This document shows, one piece after another, positions 54,737 to 63,900 of a stretch of 64,000 nt of DNA. The DNA is taken from NCBI GenBank assembly GCA_035610835.1, contig CM069446.1, positions 53,224,934 through 53,288,933 of the forward strand, written 5' to 3'. Source of the stretch: Ophiura sarsii (Eukaryota > Echinodermata > Ophiuroidea > Amphilepidida > Ophiuridae). Both the position numbers and the translations under genes were made by a program. The notes below the pieces were generated by a model. That model searched no databases. It worked only from the letters and a program-made list of their open reading frames with translations, and was not told where the DNA came from. How positions within the stretch are numbered: position 1 is the first letter of the stretch; each line of letters starts with the position of its first letter.

Positions 54737-54946
54737 ATGTCTACTTCCAAGTGCCTTGACATAACTAATAAAATGTCATCAAAACAATCTAGAATGGATG
54801 TTGACGATGTTTACCGATATCTAGGTGATTTTGGCAGGTACCAGATAATGGTATGGCTACTGCTAACGATACCGGCGACCTTGTTGCCGGCCTGGCAAAT
54901 GATGAGTATCATATTTGTTGCTGACCAGCCCCCGTTTCATTGCAAG
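54737..54946 (+). CDS. SLC22 copy B, exon 1
   Basis: Residues 1-70 (MSTSKCLD to HCK), donor AAG/GTTAGT. The frame is also open upstream to an ATG at 54689, but that leader lies in sequence that copy A does not keep in frame (5-bp indel), so 54737 is preferred. Another out-of-frame ATG lies at 54732, 5 bp before the start. Confidence 0.91.
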
Positions 54947-55002
54947 GTTAGTGCGCATATTATATCTGATCCCGTCCGCAACTTGTGTCCCAGCATGGTC
55001 CC

Positions 55003-55040
<38 letters not shown>

Positions 55041-58000
55041 CGGTACTCGGATTTGGTTTGGTCGGGGGTGTGCCGCTGGAGATTCAAAGCCCATACCCAT
55101 TTGAAGGGGTGATTTTGGAAAAATCGGTACCCATTTTTAGGGGTTTTGCTTCATTTTTGACCAAATTTTCACAAATTATCGGGAAAATATACCTAATTTT
55201 TGCAAATTTTCGCGAAAATAGACACAAATTTCGCGAAATAGACACAAATTTCGCGAAAGTAGACACAAAGTTCGCGAACAAATTTCGCGAAAATAGACAC
55301 AAAGTTCGCGAAAATAGACCCATTTGTAAAAAGTGACCCCATTATTAGGGATTTCCAGCACAAAATCATACCCCATGTTTAGGGATTTTGTGCCCAAAAA
55401 GCTACCCATTAGAGCGGCACACCCCCGTATACCGTCTTGGGTGAGTCCCCCCCCCCCGGGCATGGTCCCAGGACCACAAGGACCACATGATTATATTTAT
55501 TCCGTCTTGGCGCCCTCAACGGAATAAATAAATATCCCATACCCGACCACCAACCCCCAGTGAGTGTTTTGACCCCGGGTTTTTTGACATACACTTGTTC
55601 ATGAATATCATTTCAGCGGTGTCAAAATATGAGCGCTTGTGGTCCTGGGACACTAGTTGCTGACGGGATCAGATATAATAATAACACACGTTTATAGAGC
55701 GCTTTACTTTAGTGAGATCTAAACTCAAAGCGCTGTACAACATATGAATAAAAGATTAAAGCAGAAATACAACAATGATCTTAAAACTACAAAAAATAAC
55801 CATACACAGAGTCAAATGCATATTTTTAAAACAAAAAACAACATGAGATATGCATTATGAAATGAAAAAATCATAAACAAATACACAGCAATTAGATTTC
55901 CAAGTTTAATAAGTAGGTCTTAGTCGCGACTTGAACTCCTGAACTGAACCTGCCTGGCGTATGTCCATTGGGAGAGTGTTCCATAATTTAGGGCCCGCGA
56001 TGAAGAAAGCTCTATCACCGAAAGACTTCATTTTGCTTTTTGGAACAACAAGAAACTCACGGGAGCCAGAGCGGCGAAGGTTAGCCGTGGGAATATAAGG
56101 TTTCAGCAATTCAGACACATAACTTGGACCAGCATAAGTGATTTATACACGATGAACAGGAGCTTGAACACGATTCTTTTCTTGATAGGAAGCCAGTGGA
56201 GATTTCTGATGACGTGACTTTAGTCACGTTTCTTTGTGCCTGTAACTAATCTTGCGGCCGAGTTTTGAACACGTTGTAATTTAGAGATAAGTTTATCAGG
56301 AAGTCCGTACAAAAAACTATATGCAGGTTTATGCAGTGGGTCAGTGGGTGCAGTTCATACTTCAGAGTTTTTGCTACCCTGGAAATACGTGACATAGGGA
56401 TACGGTCAGTGCAACCATGATAGTGCAACGTGATCAGCGCCGGGGATCAGCGCCGCTCGATATCATATTAGATACCGGGAATAGATATCATACCGAATTG
56501 ACGATGCCAACGAGTGAATCATACTTTATATAGCGCTATAAGTACACGAAAGTATACACCAAATTTCATGTTAAAATATCATACACATTATTTGTCTCCC
56601 GAGTAGTTTTGGTAGTAGAGATCGCCCAGAAAAAAATCTGTTCATCCATACAATTGTGAATAGTAAAGAATTGTATGTCAATAAAACAAAAGGAACTATA
56701 GTTTACACATCTTAGCCCAATGTGTAAAATTAATTGGGTTACATGTAGAATTGGTAAATCACTGTCAATGGCTTGATGCGTTCTCATGAAACGTCCGTCT
56801 TTATATTGGTCTGTCTACATACTCCCTTAAGGGGGTGTGGACCCTCAGGTATAGCCTCCTACAGGGTTGCACAAAGTGCGGGAGCAGGGAGCACCGCTCC
56901 CGGGAAATAATGAGCAGAATTGGGGAAATAATACAAAGTGGTAAAAGAAAAAGTATTGGGAAAAAGATGAAGAGAAACAAATGCATGGCATAAATTGCCC
57001 GCTTAGGAGCGCTAATAGGCCTAATTCGATCTGGTAAACCTATTGTTATCAATTACTACGAGAGGATTGCCCAGTGCATATATTTAAATTCGGGGCGTGT
57101 ACGAGCGGTACTTCTTGCTAACTGCATGGGTGAGTTTCCATTATATGTTGCAAATTACATCAACGTTCATGCGTTTAAACTACTCAATGGGCATCGCAAT
57201 ACAGCCGGTTGGTTGCACACGAGAATCATGTCATATAGCAACCAGTTTTGATGGAAGGCGAATATTTAAATTTGGTGACGTTTTTAAGGGCACCAATTTA
57301 TAGCGCTGCTAAGCGGGCCTTGTAGCCTAATGCAACTTTGGGTGAGCTGTGGTTGCACTAAAGTCAAATTTATGATTGAACGAACAACACGCACACAGCA
57401 CAAAGATGATCGCGCCCGAAATCATCACACTTTTTACGGCTACGAATGTAATGTACGCAATACGCTGCTTCAAAGCGTTCGTTCAATTATAAATCCGACT
57501 ATGGTGTTTATTGTTTTATTGCTTTCCCCCAGTTGCGCGCGCTTCAGGGGGGCATTTTCCCCAAACATAAAAAAGTAGTTAAAATTGAAAAAAATTGACA
57601 ATTTTAGGCGTAAAAAGGCATATTTTTTCACGCTTCGCACACATTTTCGTACTAAATTAGATTAGGTCTTTGTTAATTTAATTCTCGCCAGTTTGTCCGA
57701 GTCTATATATCATTAAATTAGATTAAATTAGACCAAATGTTGAGAATTTTATCTAAAACAGCTACATTTTGCGCGCTTCAAAAAATGGATTCCTAAATGT
57801 AAAATTATTACTATGGTACTTACTATTACTATATATGTAATCTGATTTTTGTCTAACCTGTAAGTGTTTGGTGAAATGTTAAGCTCAAAACATGGCTCCT
57901 AGGGAAGAAAATACTTTGTGCAACCCTGAGCCTCCATAAAGCTACCATAACTTCTTCATTATTCATTTAATCTATATAAAAGTATACATTTTTTGCATAA

Positions 58001-61000
58001 AAGGGTTCAATGAATCCAACCATGATCATGAACTTGACCATTTTGGAGAAAATTATAAAAAGCACCGGGTTTTTTACCCGCTTTATGTTTGGAAAGATAA
58101 CTAAAAATATATTGTGTCAAATTTTTTCATACTAGTATAGTTTTATTATAATCCTGATAACATTCCCTAGGAAGCGTTTTTTACCAAAAATGTGATTTTC
58201 ATGATTTTGGAGGTAAATTTGGCATGTTTTGGTCTATAATTTTTTTTTAAAATTAAAAATTGAGTTAGGTGAGTAATATCTTGGATTAATTAAACCGGAC
58301 GAAAGAAGAAGAAAAATAGTCCTATTTTGTATATTTTTCTCTTTCAGGCAGTCTCTGGATACACCTTAAACCAAAGTGTCCCATCTTTAATAGACAATAA
58401 TGAAGAATTGGACTATTCCGAGTGCAAAATGTACGACGACGTTTCTAACTCTACGCAAGGAGAAACAAGTAATAAGACTGTGAAGTGTACCAACGGATGG
58501 GAATATCAACCGCTACATGGTGAAACAACCATTGTTATGGAGGTGGGTGCAACGCAGTGCATTATGTAGAGCATTTAAAATGTTGACTTCAGATCCGTTT
58601 AAAGTGACGTGTTCAAACGCCTCGATGCGCAGACGATTTATGCCTTCACATACAGTGCAACAAACTCAAATATTATATCAAAATTATATCTTCCTGTTTT
58701 CTATAATTTGTAACATATGGATTTTGTGACTGTTATGTTCATAAATAAGCCCTTTATTTACGATTTAAATATTGTTTACATTCACACGCACGCACATATT
58801 TAGCATAATGCGAAAAACTCCACCTTGATATTAATTACATATATACCCCATTTTTAACAGTGGGATCTAGTATGCGATCGAGATATATTTGCGGAAACAG
58901 CGCAGTCCATTTACTTCGTCGGTGTATTATTTGGCGCCATTTTCACAGGTCAGGTGTCAGATCTGATTGGACGAAAGAAGGTGTTTCTAGGAGCGTTGTT
59001 GTTTGAGGCGTTTTTCGGCACATCGTTAGCATTTGTACATACGTATCCTATGTTCGTCTTCATATGGTTCTGCGTTGGCTTCTTCGAGCAGGTAATTTTT
59101 TGCTTCAGAAATTGTTTATGTATACATTATTTTCCCAATTTTGAATAATTTTAAAGCTGAAACTGCTCTCTATAATCATTTATGAAACAAATTGTAATCA
59201 CCACTTTAAGTTTCTTATAATGAAAAGGAACGTAATTAGAATGTTTTAATATAAAGACACGAAATAATTTAAAGGATGCATCTTATACCCTTTTCAGCTT
59301 TTTCCTGTAACAAATATCAGCAATGTGTAATGGCTTTATCTGGACTGTTGATGTCCATGGATTGGGACATTTCCGTACGAATTCCTGATATCAAAATGCC
59401 ACACGTTAACCCCCAGAGAACTACCGACCGATTGGTTAGAAAGATAGATACATCATTTATTGCGCCAATCAGTGACAGTGTTAGAATAATTCGTCGCTGT
59501 TCTGACATACCGGCACATCTCTTTACTTATTTCTGTTGTGATGTGCCGGTATGTCAGAACAGCGACGAATTGTATCCCTGATAAAGATTGGAGTGAAATA
59601 TTTTACAAGCTGCATTTTAATTGGCTATTCAAATTAGTATATCTTGCAATACACCAATCAGAACCACTGTAAGATAGGTCGTTAGTGCCCAGGGGGTTAA
59701 GAATCAGAAGTGTACGTATGACCGAAATAGTCATCAAACACCATTGAGCTATTATAATACCGTATGTGTTTTATTGAATTCTTACTCATAATTTCTCAGG
59801 GTGTGGAATTAACGCGCTTTGTGATCGTTATGGAACTTTTCTCAGCGGAAAAACGTACCATGATGGGATCCGTGCATATGATATTCTGGGGCGTGGGTGT
59901 GTCCAGTACAGCAGCCATCGCCTACGCTTTTCCTGATTGGAGAACGATGCAGTTAGTTATCTCAGTTCCCTGTCTAATTTGTATACCGTCCTATTGGTAA
60001 GAGAAGACGTTTCATTTTATCAATGTCAGAGTCAGAAATGTATAAAACATAATTATATCATCATCATAATCATCATGATCATACTACCTGTTATTTACAA
60101 ATAAAGGATGAAGATTATCATTTGTATGGACTAGCAAAGTCAATACTAGATGTATTTTCCTGCCTGAGCTTTGTCAATTTCAGGAAATGTTCGGGGCATT
60201 TTGAAAATCATGGTTATGTGTTTTTTCATCGTTAGTCCCTTAACTGTGGCGTGCCACAGGGATCCATAATGGGACCACTTGTCTTCAACAAATATACTCA
60301 CCCTCTTGGCAGAATCATCTCCAGTCACAAGCTATTGTACCACAAGTATGCTGATGATGATCAATTGTACACGTCTTATAATCCGGACATTCCAAACGAC
60401 CATGAAACAGCTATTAAGCGCATGCATGACTGTATAAATGACATCAACGCGTGGATGACTCTTAATAAACTTAAACTCAACATGGGAAAAACCGAGTTCT
60501 TAGTCATTGGACAAACAAGTCATGGTTATGTGTTTTTTCATCGTTAGTGAATTTTACTGTTGAAAATACCCAGGAATTGGCATGTATTAAAAGTATATAT
60601 AGGCCTATTCAATTATTATAAAGCAATTTAGGAGAATATTCTGATCTCGCTGAATGTATCTTTCCCGGGTATCTTTATATCCTTGCAGAGTAATCGAAGT
60701 ATGTTGTATTCAATACAGTGAGTTGGGAACAGTTCATTTTATACTCGATAAAATGATCGAGAATGTATCAAAACACGATTAGTTTTATATCGAGACTGAT
60801 TTGAAAAAAAATATCGAGACCCGTCTCGAGCAGCAAGGGATTACTTATCGAGTAGCATACTGTCACTTGTCTATAATATAACAATAATAATAATAGTAAT
60901 AATAATAGTGGATATTTATAAAGCGCCGGTATCCGCCGCAAGCAACGCTCATGGCGCTGTAGCCTATATTATTACGATGTCGTTAGGAAATCGTCACAAT

Positions 61001-63900
61001 CATTTCGCTTTCATCTATCGTAGGCTGCCAGGCGCACATCCATATCAGCACTTAGATTGTAATATCACCCTTTTTAACAGCTCCCAAATCTCGCTTGAGT
61101 CGACGAGGCAATTGAGACTAAGTATGTTGGCTATAGCGGGGCTAGAACTCACAACCATTGTATCATGAACCCTGCGTGCTATCGACTAGACTACACATGC
61201 TAATATAACGAAGTGGTGCGGTATGTAAATAGAGCTTCGGGCTGTTTATTTTAATTTTTGTCCCATCGTATCGAGTACTCGATACGGTCTCGATACCAGT
61301 CTCGATATGATAGTCCCTTAACACTTTCCAAACGGCAGGCGGCTGCAGACGACATTCCAAATTTCACAAAATGTTTCAAAAATGTCAAAATTATTGAATG
61401 TCATTATCATATTTGGAATCACCATGAGAAATGCATTGAAATAGGTACAAACATGCCTCGTATTGGTTCAGTAATCCTTGAAAATTGGGAAAGGTTTCTG
61501 AAAATCTATTTTTTATATGGTAAAACCAATAGCCGCGTGGAAAGTTTTAATATCCTTGGTATAATTTTTGCTAAATATTCCCAAAGGTATTAGTATCAAC
61601 TGGCATAGCCTTCGTATCGAGCCCGATATCGAGCGCCAATTTCTATTTAAACTCACAAAAATATCGAACTCAAAACGTATCGAGTCTCGATGCAGTCGCA
61701 ACAATTTATCGAGTATCAATGGAACTATTTCCTCAGTTTAAATTGTACTATATTTCACAGGTTACTTTTGGAATCGGTTCGTTGGTTAGTCTCTACGGGG
61801 AAACACACACAGGCAGAAAAAACACTACGTAAAATTACCAACATTAATAAGGTATCGCTTTCAGACGACTTCTTCGAGAAATATTCCCTAAACGATGAGG
61901 AGGAGAAAAAGTCTGGTAAGTTACAATTATGGTTTTTAATAAACATACAAAATTAATTAGTGTTTAGCGAAGCAGTCCAGTTCGCCACACGTTTTGATAA
62001 ATTGGAAAGTCGTTTTAGTGACGACTTGATACCATAAACGGAAGTATTTCTGACGGATTCCTTTTACATAGACTTCTAAGTAAAATGCAACATGCGTATC
62101 GCAGAGAGTTTATACAGACGCATTTTTTTAGAATTGAAAAACTGGTACTTCCTCCTGCCGTTTCTTGTCATCAATAATCATGACAAATATGTTTCGCTCA
62201 CATTCTTACATATTCAGCTTTCTTGTAGTATATTGCACAAGAGAGAGAAAATATCTCATTAAGTCCAGCTGTTCACTTAAGTCAAAGGAACATTTCCATT
62301 TATACTCGATAAAATTATCGAGGCTGTATCGGGCCCCGATGAGTTTCTTTATCGAGCCTGATTTGAAAACATATCGGGCACCGTATCGAGCATAATACCC
62401 TTGTCTAAATATAACGAAGTACAAGCGGTATGTAAACAAACTTTATTATCCTGGTTGGTTTGCTTAGAATCCCCCAGGGTATAATTGACTACTGATATAA
62501 TCCTCGTATCGAGCTCGATATCGAGCCCCAATGTCTATTTTATCGAGCTTCAACTTAAAAAGCACCGAGCTCAAAACGTATCGATACAATCTCGATAAAA
62601 TTATCGAGTTTATCGAGGAAGGTCATCCTCACATTGTTTCTGTTTCTCCCATACAGACATTGATACTGATGGGGATGGGGTACAGCAGAAGTATTCGGCA
62701 TTGGATCTATTTCGCACTCCAAATATACGTAAAAATGCTCTGATTATGTGTTATTCGTGGTAAGTATTCTTGAATAATCGCCCACTGGCGCCAATGATGT
62801 TGAGTTCGCTGATTTTCTAATGCTTGAATAGGGTTTAGGGTTAGGGTTAAGGTTCAGGATACGAGTTAGGACTAGATTTAAGCATTGGGGGTTAGGGTAA
62901 TGACAAAGAAGGCTTTCCCCCGAAACAAACCATGTTAAAAAACAAACATGTGTTAAAGTAATTAACAGCTGCAGTTCTTCAGATTTCCCCTCTATAAATC
63001 TTACATAGTATAGATACGCATAACTTAAAAAAAGAAGTTGAAATCCAACTAAAACATGCATTTGTATTTTTCAAAAAATAAAAGGCTATAAGAAAAACAA
63101 GAGAGGAATGAATTGAAGCCACATCAATTGGACTACTTGCAGGAGGACTTTCTTACAGACCCTCATTTAACAACAATACCTTACATTGCACTGTTATGTC
63201 AATGGGAACCAGTAGTCATGTGATGAAAGTGGAGCATGCTGGTATTGCAGCATGCTTTTGGTTAATGATATGTTTAGGAGTAGGGTTTATTCAGTGGGTG
63301 AAATGAGAAATCAGTTAACCCTACCACAACCGCCGCACCGGCTTCGGATTTAACACATGGGTTTTTTACTCTCAGCTGAAAAATGGGCTACTTATAGTAT
63401 TCTAAAAAACATTGGTACCACCCTTATATTATGGAGGGGCTTGGAAATATGATCATTTGTTTTTTCACTTTTCAGGGTTTTCACAATTTCGGAACATGAA
63501 CGATAAAGTAGAAGAAGAACCTATCTGCAACCCGCAAACTTGGATTATCTCATTATACCATAAAAACAATGTTTGTCTCATTTATAAAAGTCGCGCGTTC
63601 AACATGTTCACCAATTTGATCGAAATGAAAATTATATATCATCATGCGTCTTATTCAATGATTCATTTCTTACTTGAATGGTTTGATATAAAAGCGAAAA
63701 AATCTGGATCTGAATGCTGTGACTGACTAACACTGCGTTTTAAAATTCTGTTTTCTGATATGCAGGACTGTCAACGCTGTGGTTTATTTCGGGCTATCGC
63801 TCTATAGTGCCAAATTGGCGGGAGATAAATATATTAATTTCTTTCTACTATGCTTGGTGGAGATCCCAGCAAATATCTGTATCGTATTTATGATGATGTG
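54737..63900 (+). CDS. SLC22-family organic ion transporter, copy B (5-prime seven exons; 3-prime part beyond the window)
   Basis: Joined exons: 54737-54946, 58348-58542, 58861-59091, 59800-59996, 61761-61915, 62657-62759, 63766-63900 (1226 nt, about 408 residues). Exon lengths, phases and GT-AG sites equal those of copy A one for one. The protein covers the N-terminus to TM8, with the SDLIGRKK and ESVRWLVS motifs. By my reading about 29 of 408 residues differ from copy A, ten of them in exon 2. No frameshift or stop is present in the visible part, so the gene looks intact. It has an extra N-glycosylation sequon (NST at N104). Intron 1 is 3.4 kb against 1.3 kb in copy A because of nested insertions. 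The four exons matching copy A exons 8-11 should lie to the right of the window. Confidence 0.93.
54994..55464. mobile_element. Poly-G element with CATG ends and 7-bp target duplication
   Basis: Left end CATGGTCCCCC followed by 36 G (55005-55040), right end CCCCCCCCCCGGGCATG. GTCCCAG stands on both sides (54987-54993 and 55465-55471), and copy A has one GTCCCAG at the same place. The interior has paired TACCCATTT / GGGATTT segments and a TTCGCGAAAATAGACACAAA minisatellite (55204-55320). No transposase. Confidence 0.8.
55204..55325. repeat. Minisatellite (TTCGCGAAAATAGACACAAA)n
   Basis: About six copies, 18-21 bp each, with variant TTCGCGAACAAA. It lies inside the poly-G element. Confidence 0.85.
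55672..56340 (-). mobile_element. LINE (L2/CR1-type) 3-prime fragment in intron 1 of copy B
   Basis: The minus-strand frame 56118-55906 contains SFGDRAFFIAGPKLWNTLP and GSVQEFKSRLRPTY, the C-terminal RT-associated stretch of L2/CR1-like LINEs. Upstream residues (LHWLPIKKR-like) are visible but frame-shifted. The 3-prime end has TTGTACAGCGCTTTGAG and GCGCTCTATAAACG with a (TTATTA)n tail at 55672-55690. Antisense to gene B and absent in copy A. Confidence 0.82.
56862..57928. mobile_element. hAT-like non-autonomous element, 1067 bp
   Basis: Perfect 16-bp terminal inverted repeats CAGGGTTGCACAAAGT / ACTTTGTGCAACCCTG (the right one extended by CT-rich sequence). Flanks AGCCTCCTA (left) and AGCCTCCAT (right) indicate an approximately 8-bp target duplication. 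Copy A holds one AGCCTCCATAAA at the homologous position near 19690. An inner inverted pair (GCCCGCTTAGGAGCGCTAA, 56998-57016, against 57301-57318) suggests a nested element. No transposase recognised. Confidence 0.8.
58348..58542 (+). CDS. SLC22 copy B, exon 2 (extracellular loop, extra glycosylation sequon)
   Basis: Residues 71-135. Acceptor CTTTCAG, donor GAG/GTGGGT. Sequons NQS (N78), NST (N104, absent in copy A) and NKT (N112). It is more acidic than copy A (several Gln, Gly or Lys positions become Glu). Confidence 0.92.
58543..58860 (+). other. Intron 2 of copy B
   Basis: 318 bp with no insertion. It represents the ancestral short form compared with 1.35 kb in copy A. Confidence 0.85.
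58861..59091 (+). CDS. SLC22 copy B, exon 3 (MFS signature)
   Basis: Residues 136-212, WDLVCDRD to GFFEQ with the SDLIGRKK motif. Acceptor AACAG, donor CAG/GTAATT. Two differences from copy A (Phe for Leu 145, Phe for Ile in EAFFGTS). Confidence 0.94.
59410..59696. mobile_element. piggyBac-type MITE, 287 bp, with TTAA target duplication
   Basis: TTAA at 59406-59409 and 59697-59700. Ends CCCCCAGAGAACTACCGACC and inverse GGTCGTTAGTGCCCAGGGGG (about 15 of 20 match). Copy A intron 3 has one TTAA in the same context, so this is a clean insertion after the duplication. A second inverted repeat is nested inside (59488-59571). Confidence 0.88.
59488..59571. repeat. Perfect hairpin, 32-bp arms and 20-bp loop
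   Basis: AATTCGTCGCTGTTCTGACA (left, 59488 onward) with TACCGGCACATC continues to 59519. The exact inverse occupies 59540-59571. The arm sequence equals the terminal repeat of the element at 348-902, so this is a minimal, internally deleted member of that family. Confidence 0.92.
59800..59996 (+). CDS. SLC22 copy B, exon 4
   Basis: Residues 213 to 278. Acceptor CTCAG, donor TG/GTAAGA. Contains [16 protein letters not shown] and FPDWRTMQ. Two conservative differences from copy A. Confidence 0.94.
60237..60520 (+). mobile_element. Reverse-transcriptase (LINE) fragment between 28-bp direct repeats
   Basis: The frame has CGVPQGSIMGPLVFNKYT, then YHKYADDDQLYTSY and WMTLNKLKLNMGKTEFL, i.e. the QGSxxGP and YADD blocks of a non-LTR reverse transcriptase. 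Both ends of the LINE are missing. The insert is bracketed by exact 28-bp repeats at 60209-60236 and 60521-60548 (beginning CATGGTTATGTG, ending CATCGTTAGT). Copy A lacks the insert. Not a functional gene. Confidence 0.88.
60883..61200 (-). mobile_element. tRNA-derived SINE with (ATT)n tail and 9-bp target duplication
   Basis: The head on the minus strand near 61195-61140 has TAGTCTAGTCGATAGCACG (A box) and GTGAGTTCTAGCCCC (B box). The 3-prime end GGCGCTTTATAAATATCCAC followed by (TATTAT)n resembles L2-type LINE tails, suggesting L2-mediated mobilisation. TAATATAAC flanks both ends (60874-60882, 61201-61209) and is single in copy A. The short frame at 60908 lies inside it. Confidence 0.88.
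61320..61550. mobile_element. CACTTTCC/GCGGC MITE, copy B
   Basis: ACACTTTCCAAACGGCAGGC with GGCTGCAGACGACATTCC at the left and CCAATAGCCGCGTGGAAAGT at the right. Same family as 9568-10065. It sits between AGTCCCTTAA and the continuing ancestral sequence, absent from copy A there. Confidence 0.8.
61761..61915 (+). CDS. SLC22 copy B, exon 5
   Basis: Residues about 278-330. Acceptor CACAG, donor [25 protein letters not shown] followed by a charged cytoplasmic loop. The donor here is a better consensus (GTAAGT) than in copy A (GTAGGT). Confidence 0.93.
61916..62656 (+). other. Intron 5 of copy B
   Basis: 741 bp, lacks the foldback found in copy A. Contains two TATCGAG/CTCGATA clusters (62300-62395, 62500-62620). 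Confidence 0.85.
62657..62759 (+). CDS. SLC22 copy B, exon 6
   Basis: Residues about 330-364, [18 protein letters not shown]. Acceptor CATACAG, donor TG/GTAAGT. Four differences from copy A. Confidence 0.93.
62760..63765 (+). other. Intron 6 of copy B
   Basis: 1006 bp, collinear with copy A intron 6. Contains GGGTTTAGGGTTAGGGTTAA at 62830, a chance telomere-like motif also partly present in copy A. Confidence 0.85.
63766..63900 (+). CDS. SLC22 copy B, exon 7 (last exon inside the window)
   Basis: Residues about 364-409, [15 protein letters not shown] and VEIPANI. Acceptor TGCAG, donor TG/GTAAGT at 63901. The intron 7 start is still homologous to copy A up to the window end. Confidence 0.93.

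Larger units (their letters stand above)
54966..55668. mobile_element. Element with CAACTTGTGTCCCAG ends, copy B, interrupted
   Basis: GATCCCGTCCGCAACTTGTG at 54968 faces CACTAGTTGCTGACGGGATC to 55667. Same element as 20270-20515, here split by the insertion 54994-55464 within its left terminal repeat. Confidence 0.75.
54947..58347 (+). other. Intron 1 of copy B, expanded by nested insertions
   Basis: 3.4 kb against 1.28 kb in copy A. The extra DNA is the 54994-55464 element, a LINE fragment (55672-56340) and the 1067-bp element 56862-57928. The rest aligns to copy A. Confidence 0.85.
59092..59799 (+). other. Intron 3 of copy B
   Basis: 708 bp. Homologous to copy A intron 3 except for the 287-bp TTAA-flanked element. 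Confidence 0.85.
59997..61760 (+). other. Intron 4 of copy B
   Basis: 1.76 kb. Contains the RT fragment (60237-60520), a SINE (60883-61200), a CACTTTCC-type MITE (about 61320-61550) and TATCGAG-rich ancestral sequence. Confidence 0.85.

Noticed and set aside
54689..55336. 215-codon frame beginning at ATG 54689
   Set aside because: Only 54737-54946 is exon. The frame reads through the splice donor into poly-G and repeat; the N-terminal extension is not preserved in copy A.
60908..61168. 86-codon plus-strand frame
   Set aside because: Lies entirely within the SINE at 60883-61200, antisense to it.
62828..62852. Telomere-like GGGTTAGGG repeats
   Set aside because: Only about three diverged copies within an intron; no interstitial telomere array.
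62744..63061. 105-codon minus-strand frame within intron 6 of copy B
   Set aside because: Antisense within a homologous intron, overlaps the exon 6 boundary, and has no domain.
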